Source: Viola odorata (lineage: Eukaryota; Streptophyta; Magnoliopsida; Malpighiales; Violaceae). From it: 64,000 nucleotides of DNA. Under the pieces are notes generated by a model. It was not told the DNA's origin. It made no database searches and was given only the letters and a program-made list of their open reading frames with translations. The position numbers and the translations under genes are program-made. The stretch lies in NCBI GenBank assembly GCA_963691705.1, contig OY829546.1, positions 30,846,040-30,910,039 on the forward strand. Direction: 5' to 3'. Positions within the stretch are counted from its first letter, which is position 1, and every line of letters starts with the position of its first letter. This document shows, one piece after another, positions 11,207 to 21,582 of the stretch.

Positions 11207-11395
11207 TCAAAGGGAGACAGTTACTTACTGGAAACTAAAAAACGGTTACATCAAATGGCAATCAACCCCTTAGCGATAACCGACCAACATTTGGGGAGTT
11301 AACGCGGGAAGGTGATTAAGAAAGGAGAAAAACGAAAAGCGTTATTTTATTCATAAAGGCCATACGACATCTACAGAAGGGCACAGCGTGCGGAA

Positions 11396-11810
11396 TTAAT
11401 CATCGTCGGCCCAATAGGAAGACCAATAGCAGTATTCCCCATCCGAAAGCGGAAACTCCTCGTCGACAAACGGGAAAGGTTCCTCAACGTTCCTCTCCTG
11501 ACCCGGCTTTAATGAGCTTGACTCCCCCTTGGTAGCAGGAGCCACGGTATCAGCACCAATCTCGCTGGCAGAACTCCTTTCCATGAAACGATCAACGTGA
11601 GGAAACAGTTCGTCACCCCTCCGGATAGAAATGAGGAGACGGGTCAACCGTCTTCGAAGTTCTCCTCCTCTTCGACCTCTTGCGACTTTTACGATGAGGT
11701 AACTGCCTCTTCAGGCATGACGGCAAATGAGGGTTATCAGAATCCGGTGAAGTGGGAGGAGTTGGGGGAGAACCGCGTTCAGCAATACCTGAAGAGTGTG
11801 AATCGGCCAT
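11396..11810 (-). pseudogene. antisense gene B: unrecognised basic/acidic small protein, frameshifted (Tat-A)
   Basis: The start ATG at 11808-11810 (MADSHSSGIAERGSPPTPP) is chosen because Tat-B begins at the same place (MVDSIFGNAIE). A Pro/Ser stretch is followed by a basic run (HRKSRKRSKRRRTSK), then, after a frameshift near 11630, by LFPHVDRFMERSS and an acidic, aromatic C-terminus (YCYWSSYWADDD) ending at TAA 11396-11398. Intact length would be about 130-140 residues. I do not recognise the family. The basic run could be a nuclear-localisation signal. It sits between antisense genes C and A and is the least conserved of the four. Confidence 0.55.
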
Positions 11811-12261
11811 GAAACCACAAGTGATTTCAATAGAGGAATGTGAAGAAGAAGATGAACAGGAAAAGGGAGAGAAAATCCCATTAAATAGTCGAAGCGGGGA
11901 GGCTTTCCCATCTTCTCGCACGACTTTTGAGAGGATTGATACGTTTTGAAAAGAACGATCTTAATTGCAGAATCAGATCTTGTGATCACGCCTATTGGAA
12001 TTTGTCACTGATCGAGGGACACCAAAAAACCGCCCAATCAGTTGATACTGAAGAGGTGGCGCGAAATTAATGCAGAACAGTTCGCAAGGATAACCATCAC
12101 TGAAGCCCAACCGATGGCGGACTTATTTTTAGTTAGACTGATGTGGCACTCAACTGAAATGTTAACAGGCACGTTGCGAAAAGAAAGAAGAAAAATGCAA
12201 GATAACAAAAAGATTCTTTATTTATTTATGGCCTAACGGAGGCGACAATAGTAATAGGCGG

Positions 12262-12645
12262 TCAGACATTGGACCCTGCATCGTCCTCCCCCAGCATCAC
12301 TGGAACCTCCCTCAGTGCATCCGCAATGACGGTCAGCTCAGAAGAGCAGACCCTCATCCCCTTCAGGCAGCACCCCAGCAAGTCCTTCCGGAGTCGCAGC
12401 ATGGTGACCACCACCATGATGCGGGAGACGACGGCAGCCAGCTTCGTCACACTTTCCAAAGGGCTGAAGTCCTCCAGGGAAGTTCCAAACTGCTTGGACA
12501 GAAGCGGAGTCATCATCCCCTGGAGCTCCATGATGTCCTCAGAGGTCTTCCTCATCATGGTGTCCAGGAAATCCACATCGGCCTCAGTCAGATTCTTCAA
12601 GGTGTGGGCTTTGGAGAGCAAGAAGTTTCTTGTCAATTCGTTCAT
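12262..12645 (-). CDS. antisense gene A: intact 127-residue helical protein (Tat-A)
   Basis: Uninterrupted frame of 127 codons starting MNELTRNFLLSKAHTLKNL and ending GEDDAGSNV. The composition suggests helices with leucine heptads (TSEDIMELQGMMTPLL; MLRLRKDLLGCCLKGM). No known domain, signal peptide or membrane segment is apparent. The Tat-B copy (55235-55618) is the same length and about 85% identical by hand count (19 differences). A TATA box (12703-12714) and a palindromic G-box (12734-12745) lie about 60-100 bp upstream, so it probably has its own promoter, transcribed away from the adjacent 3' LTR. It is the only gene still open in both Tat elements. Role unknown. Confidence 0.72.
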   Translation of the reverse strand: MNELTRNFLLSKAHTLKNLTEADVDFLDTMMRKTSEDIMELQGMMTPLLSKQFGTSLEDFSPLESVTKLAAVVSRIMVVVTMLRLRKDLLGCCLKGMRVCSSELTVIADALREVPVMLGEDDAGSNV

Positions 12646-12702
12646 GATGAAAATACCAATAGAAATGCTAGAGAAATGTGAAATTTGCGCGGAGACAATT
12701 CA

Positions 12703-12745
12703 AATTTATAGGCCCTATAGAAGTGGTGGATGTGGACACGTGTCC
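12703..12745 (-). promoter_or_regulatory. TATA box and palindromic G-box of antisense gene A
   Basis: On the minus strand GGACACGTGTCC (12734-12745) is followed by GGCCTATAAATT (12703-12714), 58 bp before the ATG. Both are conserved in sequence and spacing in Tat-B (55707-55718 and 55677-55688). Orientation and spacing fit a plant Pol II core promoter. Confidence 0.68.
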
Positions 12746-12845
12746 CTCGAAGGTCAAGCCATCCCGTTAACTATCGCAAGATGATAGAAACAAAAAGAAG
12801 CGTCAGCCCTTGGTAAACACTCGGGTTCATTTTCAGTTGGGCTTG

Positions 12846-13379
12846 TGATAACAATCAAGACCGTTTCATGGGCGTTTCCGTTAATACCCCCGCGTTAAGG
12901 CCGGACACGGCAGTAAGTATCGGGCGCATGCCGCGGAAGTTGCCGCCCTTCTCCGAGAGAATAGCATTGGGATGGTCGACATCAGCGGGGGAGGGGTCCT
13001 CTGCGTCATCTATCCATACGCACGACGTTATCCCATCCCAGCACAGCCATGACGTCACTCGAAGCTGTCGTCCCTGACGTCACTCGAGGCTGCCGTCCAT
13101 GACGTCACTTAAGGCGTTATCTCCCCAGATAACGCCCACCCCCCAGAGGTAACGCCTTCGCTTGGCCAATAAATACCCCACCATTTAAAATGCCAGGTGA
13201 GCCTATGATCGCTACTCGAACCTCTGCCATTTTGAACAGCCATACTAACTTAAGCATCGAAGTATCTACGCCGGAGCCCCCCCCCCTCCGGCACCTTGCA
13301 GGTAAACTTGACGGTGACTATAGTGACTCTGAGCAGCCATAATCATCACCCCGATCATCCCGAAGTTCGAATCTTATCA
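12846..13379 (+). repeat. 3' LTR of Tat-A
   Basis: Starts TGATAAC and ends CTTATCA. It shares with the Tat-B LTRs the GGGATGGTCGACATCAGCG block, the CGTTATC..GATAACG dyad, an AATAAATACC (TATA-like) region and the AAGCATCG block. Length 534 bp against 490 and 454 bp in Tat-B; the extra length is partly two additional 25-bp units at 13050-13109. The upstream sequence TTTTCAGTTGGGCTTG matches the bases before the Tat-B 3' LTR. Confidence 0.92.
13050..13109 (+). promoter_or_regulatory. three TGACGTCACT boxes at 25-bp spacing in Tat-A LTR
   Basis: TGACGTCACT occurs at 13050, 13075 and 13100, each in a 25-bp unit. The palindrome TGACGTCA is the core bound by TGA/CREB-type bZIP factors. Tat-B has one copy, mutated in its 5' LTR (AACATCACT). 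It lies upstream of the TATA-like region, as expected for an enhancer. Confidence 0.6.
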
Positions 13380-14213
13380 GTTTGAAGCGTTGCAAGACAT
13401 GGCTATATGTAAGTGACAAATTATCTATACATATGAGACTTATTGGCCCAGAGGCGTTTGGCCCAAAGGGGTAAACTTATAATGCACAGAGGTGCTTAAG
13501 CCTAGAAGAGCATATGTAATATCGCTTATAATACCGAAAGGGGCAAAGTGATATCTTGCATACGTGTGTGTTCAGAGGAACGACATGCCTATGTGCCAAA
13601 GATGCTTGAGCCTTGAAAAAGATAGGCAAGCAGATCTAGTATGAGATGCTTGAATGTGAACGAAGTGATACTTGATGTGGTGACTCGAAAGAGTTGGCTC
13701 ATGAGAACCTCCCATTCATAATAAGTCACGGAGGGTTCCATATGACCTTTTTTAGATGGAGAGTCAAGAAGGCTTTGAGGAGTCGAGTGAGAATGGAGAA
13801 AAGAAAGAGTGAGAGAGGAAACATATATGAGAGATTGGTTGGAAGACTTGGCATTATGGTATGATCGATAGGTTCTGAGGGTATCGATAATATAACACTG
13901 AGTATAGTATGTCTCGAAGAGTCGAGGCAGATTGAATGATCCTAGAGGGAAAAGTAATCATATATAGGTCGAGTACTAAGGAGATATCGGTCATCTATAG
14001 AGTGCATTTCTTCAATCGGCAAGTGAGACACGAGCCATGAAAAGGAAATGGTGGATAAGGCCACAATATGAGAAGTTGTGGAAGAGACAAAAGAATAATA
14101 ATAAAGAGAAAAAGAATGAGTGAAAAGAATGAGAAAATTCATTGAAGTGGGGGAGAGCTTAGAGAATGGAGATCTAGTCGATAAGGGCATTGACTAGATG
14201 AAGTGGGGGAGAG
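13380..14213 (+). other. 3' non-coding interior of an unidentified LTR element (LTR-X)
   Basis: No coding potential recognised. The segment ends in a polypurine tract GAAGTGGGGGAGAG (14200-14213) directly before a TGTTAAG terminus, as expected just upstream of a 3' LTR. The same 14-bp tract occurs once more at 14144-14157. The rest of the element's interior is not in the window. Confidence 0.5.
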
Positions 14214-15203
14214 TGTTAAGGTCTAGACCTTGGTGTTCAAGCCTAGCCTTAACATAGACCCTGAGATGCGTTGGTGGCTCAAGGATTTGACGGATTGTCC
14301 CTTATCGATTATGTGAAGTGAAGTCTTTTGGGTGTGATGGCTCTCCACCTTTCCCTAGGCAAGATATTAGAGTATGCTTTTCTAAGTGAGCTTCTCCTAT
14401 GGATTACGACATATATGTGTGAGCGAGTATTTCGTGTCATGCAATAGGAGTTACCATGATGGCTTTGCTATTATGGCCACTTCTAGCTAAGTCTGTGTTG
14501 AGAGCTAGTAGTGCGCTATCTAGAGAGGGACAAGGTTGGATTCAGGTAGCGAGTGTAGCTGCGGAAGCACTATCTAAAGGTTCGAGATCGGATGAAGGTC
14601 TCGCCCTATGTAAAGGGCGAGCATAGGTTGAGATGAGAGGGCTCGACCTATGATATGCTCGAGCATGGCCGAGAGGTCGTGGCCTCGAGACATATGGGAT
14701 CGTGGCTGAGAGTCACATGCGAGCATGACCGAAAGGTCAAGTGAGTGTGTGTCAAAGGATCGAGGAAGTCTTGCTTGTCTTGCATATGAGTGATGGACGA
14801 GGACAAGGGAAGCCTCTATTATGAGACGTGCACGGGCGACCTTAGCGAGAGCCGAAAGTATTGAGGCCTCACCCTAGTCGTGCGTGTGTGCGAGAGTGGC
14901 GAATAACGTGGATGTTAGTCTTGGGTACGGTTAAGCCTTAAGTGATGGATGCGAGTTCATGCTTGGATCTTGTCATGAGACACGCATGAGGTGGAATTAT
15001 ATAAAGGTTCTTGGAGATTACTATCAAGGACCGAGAAAAGGCTGGCCTAGATGCGGGATCTTGGCGGTGCACGGGCCTTGAAAAAGTAGGTCCATTAAAC
15101 TAGTGCTACAACCAGCGCGCGATAGCTTGGGCATCATATGCGACCAGCCTAGCGCTAGGCGCCAAGGCTAGTGCGCTCTACCAGCTTACACATGGACTCA
15201 GCC
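14214..15203 (+). repeat. LTR-X copy 1
   Basis: Begins TGTTAAGGTCTAGACCTTGG right after the polypurine tract. The next 0.5 kb is repeated from 15204 (TGTTCAGGTCTAGGCC) at roughly 85% similarity by eye. A possible end is GGACTCA at 15200. No coding sequence. Family not recognised. Confidence 0.55.
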
Positions 15204-15652
15204 TGTTCAGGTCTAGGCCTTGGTGCTCAAGCCTAGCCTTAACATAAAGGCCTAACCTTAACATAGACCCTAAGATGCGCCGAGGGCGTAAGAATTTATC
15301 GGATTGTCCCTTATCGATTATCTGAAGGGAAGTCTTTAGGGTGCGATGGCTCTCCACCTTTCCCTAAGCAAGATACAAGAGTATGCTTGTCTAAGTGAGC
15401 TTCTCATATGCATGGTGGCATAGGTGTGCCAGCAAGTATTCCCCTTCATGGAATGGGCTGCTGTCATGATATCTTGACTATCATGGCCACTTCTAGCTAA
15501 GTCTGTGTTAGGGGCTAGTAGTGCGCTATCTAGAGAGGGACGAGGTTGGATTCTGGTAGCGAGTGTGGCTACGAAAGTTCTATCTAAAGGTTCGAGAACG
15601 CATGAAGGTCTTGCCCTATGTTACGGGTGAGCATAGGCCGAGATGAGAGGGT
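15204..15652 (+). repeat. LTR-X copy 2, left part (interrupted by Athila-1)
   Basis: Second copy of the LTR-X repeat. It is cut at GATGAGAGGGT by the Athila-1 5' LTR and resumes at 31979 (AGGGCTTGGCCTATGACATG), matching copy 1 across the junction. The bases AGGGT (15648-15652) and AGGGC (31979-31983) are the Athila-1 target duplication with one mismatch. Confidence 0.65.
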
Positions 15653-17315
15653 TGATAGCGTGTGTTTTATGCATGATTTCCCCTTCGTTCTTACCTTGAT
15701 TTATGGCATGATACTGCTAATTTGCTCTGATTTCCATCTTTATCGCAGATTAAGGCCAAGAAGGAGAAATATGCGAAAACTCATTTTCTGGGCAATTTCT
15801 GCGGACTCCAAGCTTCAAGACCATTGTCAAGGCCTGGGCACGAACTTTACCATCGAGGCCTTGCCGTGGATTATATCATCAAGCCCTGGACGGACCAAAA
15901 GTGCCAATTCCATGTGTCCTCGCAGCTGTGCTTCCAAGTGTTCCCTTGGATGCATTCCAGAACCTTCCAGAACGTTCCAGAATATTCCCTTTTTTCCATG
16001 TTTGGACGTCCCACTTGGTGGACGTCCCACTTGGAGGAGCATGCACTCCTTGTGTTGTACTTCTCTTAGCTAGCAATTTTGTCCCTTAGTGGGTGGTTGG
16101 GGTATATATACTCCTTATGTGGTAGGGTTTTGGACAACACATTTTTAGACATTCAGTCTTAGATTAATTCCAGCAGCTTTCTTTTAAGGTTATTAGTTTT
16201 TGGGACTTGTTCCTCCCTCTTCTCTCCATCGTCCCCGGCTCCAAGCTTTGTAACAAGCTAGACATTAATCAAGTTTTTCTTCTTTATCTCTCTTTTATTA
16301 TTATTATGCTATCTTCATCTATTACTTGTTTATCTCCTAACTTGAGTGGCTAAAACCCACGTTCTTCGTAAAGGTGTTTGATGGGTTGCTTGGGTAGATT
16401 CGAGGCCTAAATGCTCTTAACATGTTCTCCTTGTTATATTTGGTTGCTTGTTATTTTAATTCCATTTTTGCTTAGGGTGGTCCGAGGCCTGATCATCTTT
16501 TAATCGTCCCTTTGTGGTTATTGTCATACCTTGCAGTGATAGCTAGCGTGAGACTGTCGGGTAGGTGTAGACAACTAGATCGGTGATCTCGGGTAGATCT
16601 GGGTTCATCCGTCTAGGGCATGCAACTGGTTAGGGTCCTGTCACGAGCCTGACAAGTCGAGGCATCGAGCCCTAGATGTGTCTTTCTTATACTTCATCGG
16701 TTCTTTGATATTCTGTCCGTTTTGTGCAAGTGACAGCGCCAAAGTGTAAAGGCTACCTTTTCATGACAAGATAGGTGGCTGAGAGGATACCGAAGGGTCG
16801 AGGCCACCTTATAAACAGTGAAAACGGGGGGTGGCTTCTCCTACGAAAGAAAGCAGGGGGTCTACGTGAAAATATGACCCCTATAGCACGTCTGTAGCAT
16901 TAGAACGAAAAATCTTTGTGCCGATGACAATCGAGCCCTCGACGCAACCCAAGAAAGCCCTTTACTGTGTTCCCTTCTCCTTGATTTATTATCTCTGATT
17001 ATTAATCTGATTGTTTACTTCGCATTTTACTTCACCTCTGATCTTTGTTATTATTTACTTATCGTGACCTCGATTATCGCTTTCAATAGTTAGAATTGTT
17101 AGCACTAATCACTCTCTTGGTTGACTTGATTAATCTATAAACCCCCTCCCCCCCCCCCCCCTGCTTGTTGTCTCGATTCTGTGCATTTTCACCTCTGTCA
17201 TACAATCAAGGGCTTGATCTCTGTGGTTCGACCCTGTTACCACTTTACACAAATTAGTTTGTGCATCTAGGCCTCAGGAAATATATTATTTTTGACCCGT
17301 TTCGACGGCGAGTCA
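15653..17315 (+). repeat. 5' LTR of Athila-1
   Basis: TGATAGCGTG...GCGAGTCA. Holds a seven-unit heat shock element (15955-15987) upstream of a TATA box (TATATATA, 16103-16110), then the transcribed R-U5 part with CTTTGTAACAAGCTAGAC and a long C-run near 17146-17161. Two sites that are CACGTG in the 3' LTR read CATGTG and CAAGTG here. No gene inside. Confidence 0.9.
15955..15987 (+). promoter_or_regulatory. heat shock element, 7 perfectly spaced units (Athila-1 5' LTR)
   Basis: TTC and GAA triplets alternate with exact 2-bp gaps: TTC at 15955, 15965, 15975 and 15985, GAA at 15960, 15970 and 15980. Three such units are usually enough for heat shock factor trimers. The array ends 115 bp before the TATA box at 16103. 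Confidence 0.75.
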
Positions 17316-17320
17316 AATTT

Positions 17321-17338
17321 TGGCGTCGTTGCCGGGGA
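17321..17338 (+). other. primer binding site of Athila-1
   Basis: TGGCGTCGTTGCCGGGGA, 5 bp after the LTR end, is one base from the tRNA-Asp-complementary site usual for Athila elements. Confidence 0.85.
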
Positions 17339-17371
17339 TTGTGACGAAACTGATTTTTCTCTTTTGTTTGT

Positions 17372-18967
17372 ATGACCAGGAGATCTGTACCAGACCTACT
17401 ACCCCTTGATCACGAGCTTACTAGGACAAAAAGAGGACTTCGAAGACAAGCCAAAAGACCATCCACCAGTCGCGGGGAAGTCTCACGTCTTGCCCTCGAC
17501 AATCATCTATCTAACTCGGATAATCATGGTATTCTCTTTCATCGAGACCTCGACAACCTAGCTCTACACAGTATGGAAGACCCATCTCCTCCTCCTCCTC
17601 ATGGTGCCAATATTCCACCAAATATCCAAACCATAGACGACCTCAATGTTGTCCCTGAAACACCAAGCACCTATATCGACTAGCCCGTTGTTGCTTATGA
17701 CTAGACGCTCAAATCAATAGTCATACACCACCTTCCCCTTTTTAGTGGTATGGCCAAGGAAAATTCTCATAGGCATCTCCAGCAGCTGCACAACATTTGC
17801 GAGGCCATGAAGCCCACCAACGTCAGTATAGAGCAAGCTAAGCTCCGCGCATTCATGTGGTCCCTCAAGGACGACGCCCTCAATTGGTTCTACGACCTCG
17901 CTCCTAAATCCATTCACTCATGGGCAGAAATGTCCAAAGCCTTCACGAACAAGTATTACCTGGCATCCATGGCTATGATCACTTGCAAGCAGTTGGTCTC
18001 GATCCTTCAGAAGGATACGGAGAACCTCGATCAGTATTATGAGCGCTTCAAGAAGATGCAAGCGATATGCCCTTCCCATAACCTAACCGAGCATGCCCTT
18101 ATCTAGTATTTTTGTGAAGGTCTATGAGCGCATGACAAGTCCTTGCTAAATACTGCCGCAAACGGGTCTCTCTGTGCCCTCACTCCTGCTGCTACAAAGG
18201 CAACCATTGAACTTATGGCAAAGAATGTCGTACCCATGATCAACAACAACAATCAAGACGCCCACTCAGCAGCCATGGAAAATCAATTGGCTGCCATCAC
18301 GGGCATGCTTCAAAACATGCCAGCGGGACAGCCTGTCCATATGAAAGCCTGCCAGATCTGCCAATTTTCGGATTATGCCACCGATGCCTGCCCGTTCATT
18401 CCTGATGAAATTCAAGTAAATGCAGTAGGAGGATATAACTCCTCGTATGGCCAAAACTACAACCAGAATTGGAAACAACCCAATCCCTGCTGGGCGAACA
18501 ACCAACAATCGTCAGGGCCTAGTCAACAACACCAACAAAATCCGTATGGCAACCACCCACCTCCATACAACATGCAAAATTTCAAACCGAGGCCCACGTA
18601 CCACAACAACCAATACCAATATCAGCCACCATAGGGACAAGTCTTCATAACCCCTAGCCCTATCTCACCTAGCGAAGAGGCAGCCCTCAAAAGAGTCGCG
18701 GATCTAGAAAAGAAAGTGGCAGTCCTGACGGCTGAAATGAAGGAAGTAAAAAACAAAGGCAGACTGTCAGGGCAGACTGGACAAAACCCAAAGCACGGAG
18801 CGTGTGCTATCACCCTTCGGAGCGGTCACCAATTGCCTTCTCGCGAAAGTCCAGACCACGATGGCAACCCATCTAGCTCCTCTCTTCCAAGCCCCGACGA
18901 TGAATCTGTCGAGTCCTCGACTAAGAAAAAGCAAGTTCCTAAGAACAAGGAGACCAAGATCCCATAA
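17372..18967 (+). pseudogene. gag: gag (Athila-1)
   Basis: Starts MTRRSVPDLLPLDHELTRT at 17372, 34 bp after the primer site; Athila-2 starts MTRSS in the same place. The capsid region contains AKLRAFMWSLKDDALNWFYDL, HSWAEMSKAFTNKYY and QYYERFKKMQAICP, typical of Athila gag. Stops interrupt it at 17681-17683, 18104-18106 and 18125-18127. The zinc knuckle reads CQICQFSDYATDAC (about 18349-18390), with tyrosine where the CCHC histidine should be. A Gln/Asn-rich tail (18420-18630) precedes a coiled coil and the conserved ACAITLRSGHQLPS. TAA at 18965-18967 separates it in frame from the protease region. Confidence 0.88.
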
Positions 18968-18970
18968 TGC

Positions 18971-20515
18971 ATGGAAGATCGCATCCGTTCTCCTAAAGGA
19001 ATGTCCCCGCGTAATGATAAAAATCCACTTGAGTTCACCCAGAAATATATTCATAAGATCCTTGAGCCGCCCTTCCCTCAAATGCTGGTCAAGTCCAAGA
19101 AGAAAAGTGAGGATCGCGAGATTTTCGACATGTTCAGCAAAGTCCTAGTAAACATCCCCTTGCTGCAAGCAGTCAAGAACGTGCCCAGTTATGCCAAGTT
19201 CTTAAAACAGCTATGTACAAACAAGTGCAATCTAGCTGGGGTCAACAAGATCAGCGTCGGGATCAATCTCTCCGCTCACATTCAATGCAAAATTCCCCCC
19301 AAATGCAAAGATCAAGGGATGTTTATTATCCCGATCAAGATTGGCATGGTTGATATTGGGAAAGCCATGTGTGACCTAGGAGCAGGCATCAACCCCATGC
19401 CCTTGACAATCTACAACAGCGTAGGCCTCAGGCCGCTGAAAAGTACTAGACTTGTCATCCAATTGGCTAACCGATCATCTGTTTACCCAGAGGGGGTCAT
19501 CGAAGATATCCTAATGCAAGTGGGCGAATTCTTATTCTTGGCAGATTTCTACGTTATTGTCATAGGAGACGCTGAATCCACCAAATCCACGGATGTGCTT
19601 CTTGGTCGACCATTCCTTGCCACAACGAGGGCTAAGATCGACGTGCATGATGCCTCAATCTCCCTTGAGTTCGATGGTGAGACCATCAAATTCAACATGC
19701 TTGACTCAATGCGATATCCTTCTGAACTTGCTAGTATTAACTATGTTGATATTATTGACCCTTATGTTGAAGAACTAGCTGATTTACACTCTATTGACCC
19801 CTTGCAGATTGCCCTCGACCGGAGCATCACACTTGAAACATTGGAAGTTCTGGCCTCGACAGTAGCAACCCCATCAGAGTTGCATACTATTGTTGCCGCT
19901 TTAAAAGCACAACCTTCCGACGCATCTGCTCCCATCGAGACCTCCAATTTGCCAACGGACCACTCTAAACTCCATCCGTCTCTAGTTCAAGCACCCATCT
20001 TGGAATTGAAGACCTTGCCCACACATCTGAAATATGTCTATCTTGGTCCCGACGACTCCCTCCCGGTCATCATATCCAGTACCTTGGCAAGACCAGAAGA
20101 AATAGAGCTGACAACCTTACTCAAAGAATTTAAGCAAGCCATCAGATGGACTATAGCTGACATCAAGGGCCTGTCACCAGCTCTGTGCACTCACTATATT
20201 CATCTAGAGGAAGAGAGCAAAACTATCTACTAGCCTCAACGAAGATTAAATCCGCCCATGATAGAAGTAGTCAAAAAAGAGGTCGTGAAGTTGCTAGATG
20301 CGGGAGTAATCTATCCTATCTCAGACAACCCATGGGTTATCCCTATCCAAGTTGTGCCCAAGAAATCTGGCGTTACTATCATCGAGGGGCAAGATGGAGA
20401 CTTGATTCCTACAAGGGTCCAAACTGGGTGGCAAGTGTGTATTGACTACCGTCGCTTGAATGCAGCTACAAGGAAGGATCATTTCCCACTTCCCTTATTG
20501 ATCAAATGCTAGAGC
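18971..20515 (+). pseudogene. pol: aspartic protease and RT N-terminus (Athila-1)
   Basis: A long open frame (18971-20233, 420 residues) holds the gag-pol linker (DMFSKVLVNIPLLQAVKNVP) and the retropepsin-like protease: AMCDLGAGINPMPLTIYNS (about 19366) with the D-L-G-A form usual for Athila, and VLLGRPFLATTRAKIDV (about 19600). It continues into the RT N-terminus (HLKYVYLGPDDSLPVIIS; ADIKGLSPALCTHYIHLEE). TAG at 20231-20233 interrupts it; the same frame resumes at 20258 with VVKKEVVKLLDAGVIYPISD and VCIDYRRLNAATRKDHFPLP, then shifts near 20506. Confidence 0.9.
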
Positions 20516-21582
20516 GTCCCGCGGGCAAGACGTATTATTGTAGTCTGGATGGCTATTCCGATTTCCACCAAATTCTAGTTGCCCTCGAAGACCAGGAGAA
20601 AACCACATCCACCTGCCCCTTCGGCACATTTGCCTATAGACGGATGCCTTTCGGTCTTTGCAATGCTCCCGCCACCTTTCAACGATGCATGGTGATCATT
20701 TTTTCCAAGTTTGTGGAGAATTGCATCGAGGTCTTTATGGATGACTTCACAGTATATGGCAACTCTTTCTTGGAATGTCTTTCCAACCTCAGAAAAATCT
20801 TACAACGATGTGTCGAGACCAATTTGGTGCTAAACTTCGAAAAATTCCATTTCATGGTGGATCGAGGCCTCATTCTAGGCAATGTTGTCTCAAAAGAGGG
20901 GATCCGAGTGGATAGAGCCAAGATACAAGTGATTGAAACCCTACCCTACCCCACCTGTGTCAAGGACGTGCGTTCTTTTCTTGGTCACGCTGGATTTTAT
21001 CGATGATTCATTAAGGACTTTTCAAAGATTGCCCATCCCATGTATCGATTGTTTCAAAAGGAAATAGATTTCGTCTTTGGCGACAGCTGCAAGGCCGCAT
21101 TCGATACCCTCAAGGCCAAGCTCATTTCTACTCCCATCATTCGACCCCCTGATTGGACCATTCCCTTCGAGATAATGTGTGATTCCAACAATACAGCCCT
21201 TGGCGCCGTCTTGGGCCAGAAAAAAGACAGGGAAACTTATGTGATTTACTATGCATCGAAGCTGTTAGACCCCGCCCAACAAAACTACACCACCACTGAA
21301 AGAGAGTTACTAGTGGTTGTCTATGCCCTCGACAAATTCATACATTACCTCTTAGGCACACATGTCATAATCTATACGAACCACTCATCCTTGAAGTGTT
21401 TATTAACAAAGGCCGATGCGAAGCCTTGACTCATCCATTGGATCTTGCTTCTTCAAGAGTTCAACCTCCTGATCAAAGATAAGAAAGGCTCCGAAAACTC
21501 TATAGCGGATCATTTGAGCCAACTTCAAGCCCAAGATGACGATTCTCTGGTGCCCATTAGAGATAATTTGCCCGATGAATGA
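20506..21582 (+). pseudogene. pol: RT catalytic core and RNase H (Athila-1)
   Basis: RT palm with MPFGLCNAPATFQRCM and catalytic FMDD (20734-20745), the Athila form of the YxDD box, then the connection (GFYR, with a TGA at 21004-21006). The gypsy-type RNase H follows: FEIMCDSNNTALGAVLGQ (about 21165), YYASKLLDPAQQNYTTTERELLVVVYA (read in two parts, about 21247-21330) and TNHSSLKCLL. TGA at 21427-21429 breaks it. The tail reads [15 protein letters not shown]. There is no second RNase H, as expected for Athila and unlike the Tat elements. Confidence 0.9.

Larger units (their letters stand above)
1..13379 (+). mobile_element. Tat-A: Tat-lineage Ty3/gypsy retrotransposon, 5' end outside window
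   Basis: Order seen: gag, zinc knuckle, protease, RT, archaeal-type RNase H, integrase on +, then a hairpin array, four antisense genes and a 3' LTR ending in CA at 13379. The order matches the complete Tat-B element at 41932-56281 throughout. By that alignment about 1.7 kb (5' LTR, primer site, gag start) lies left of the window. Tat membership rests on the second RNase H and the antisense genes, both typical of the Tat clade. The element is dead: several nonsense codons, a frameshift, and loss of the first RNase H. Confidence 0.93.
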
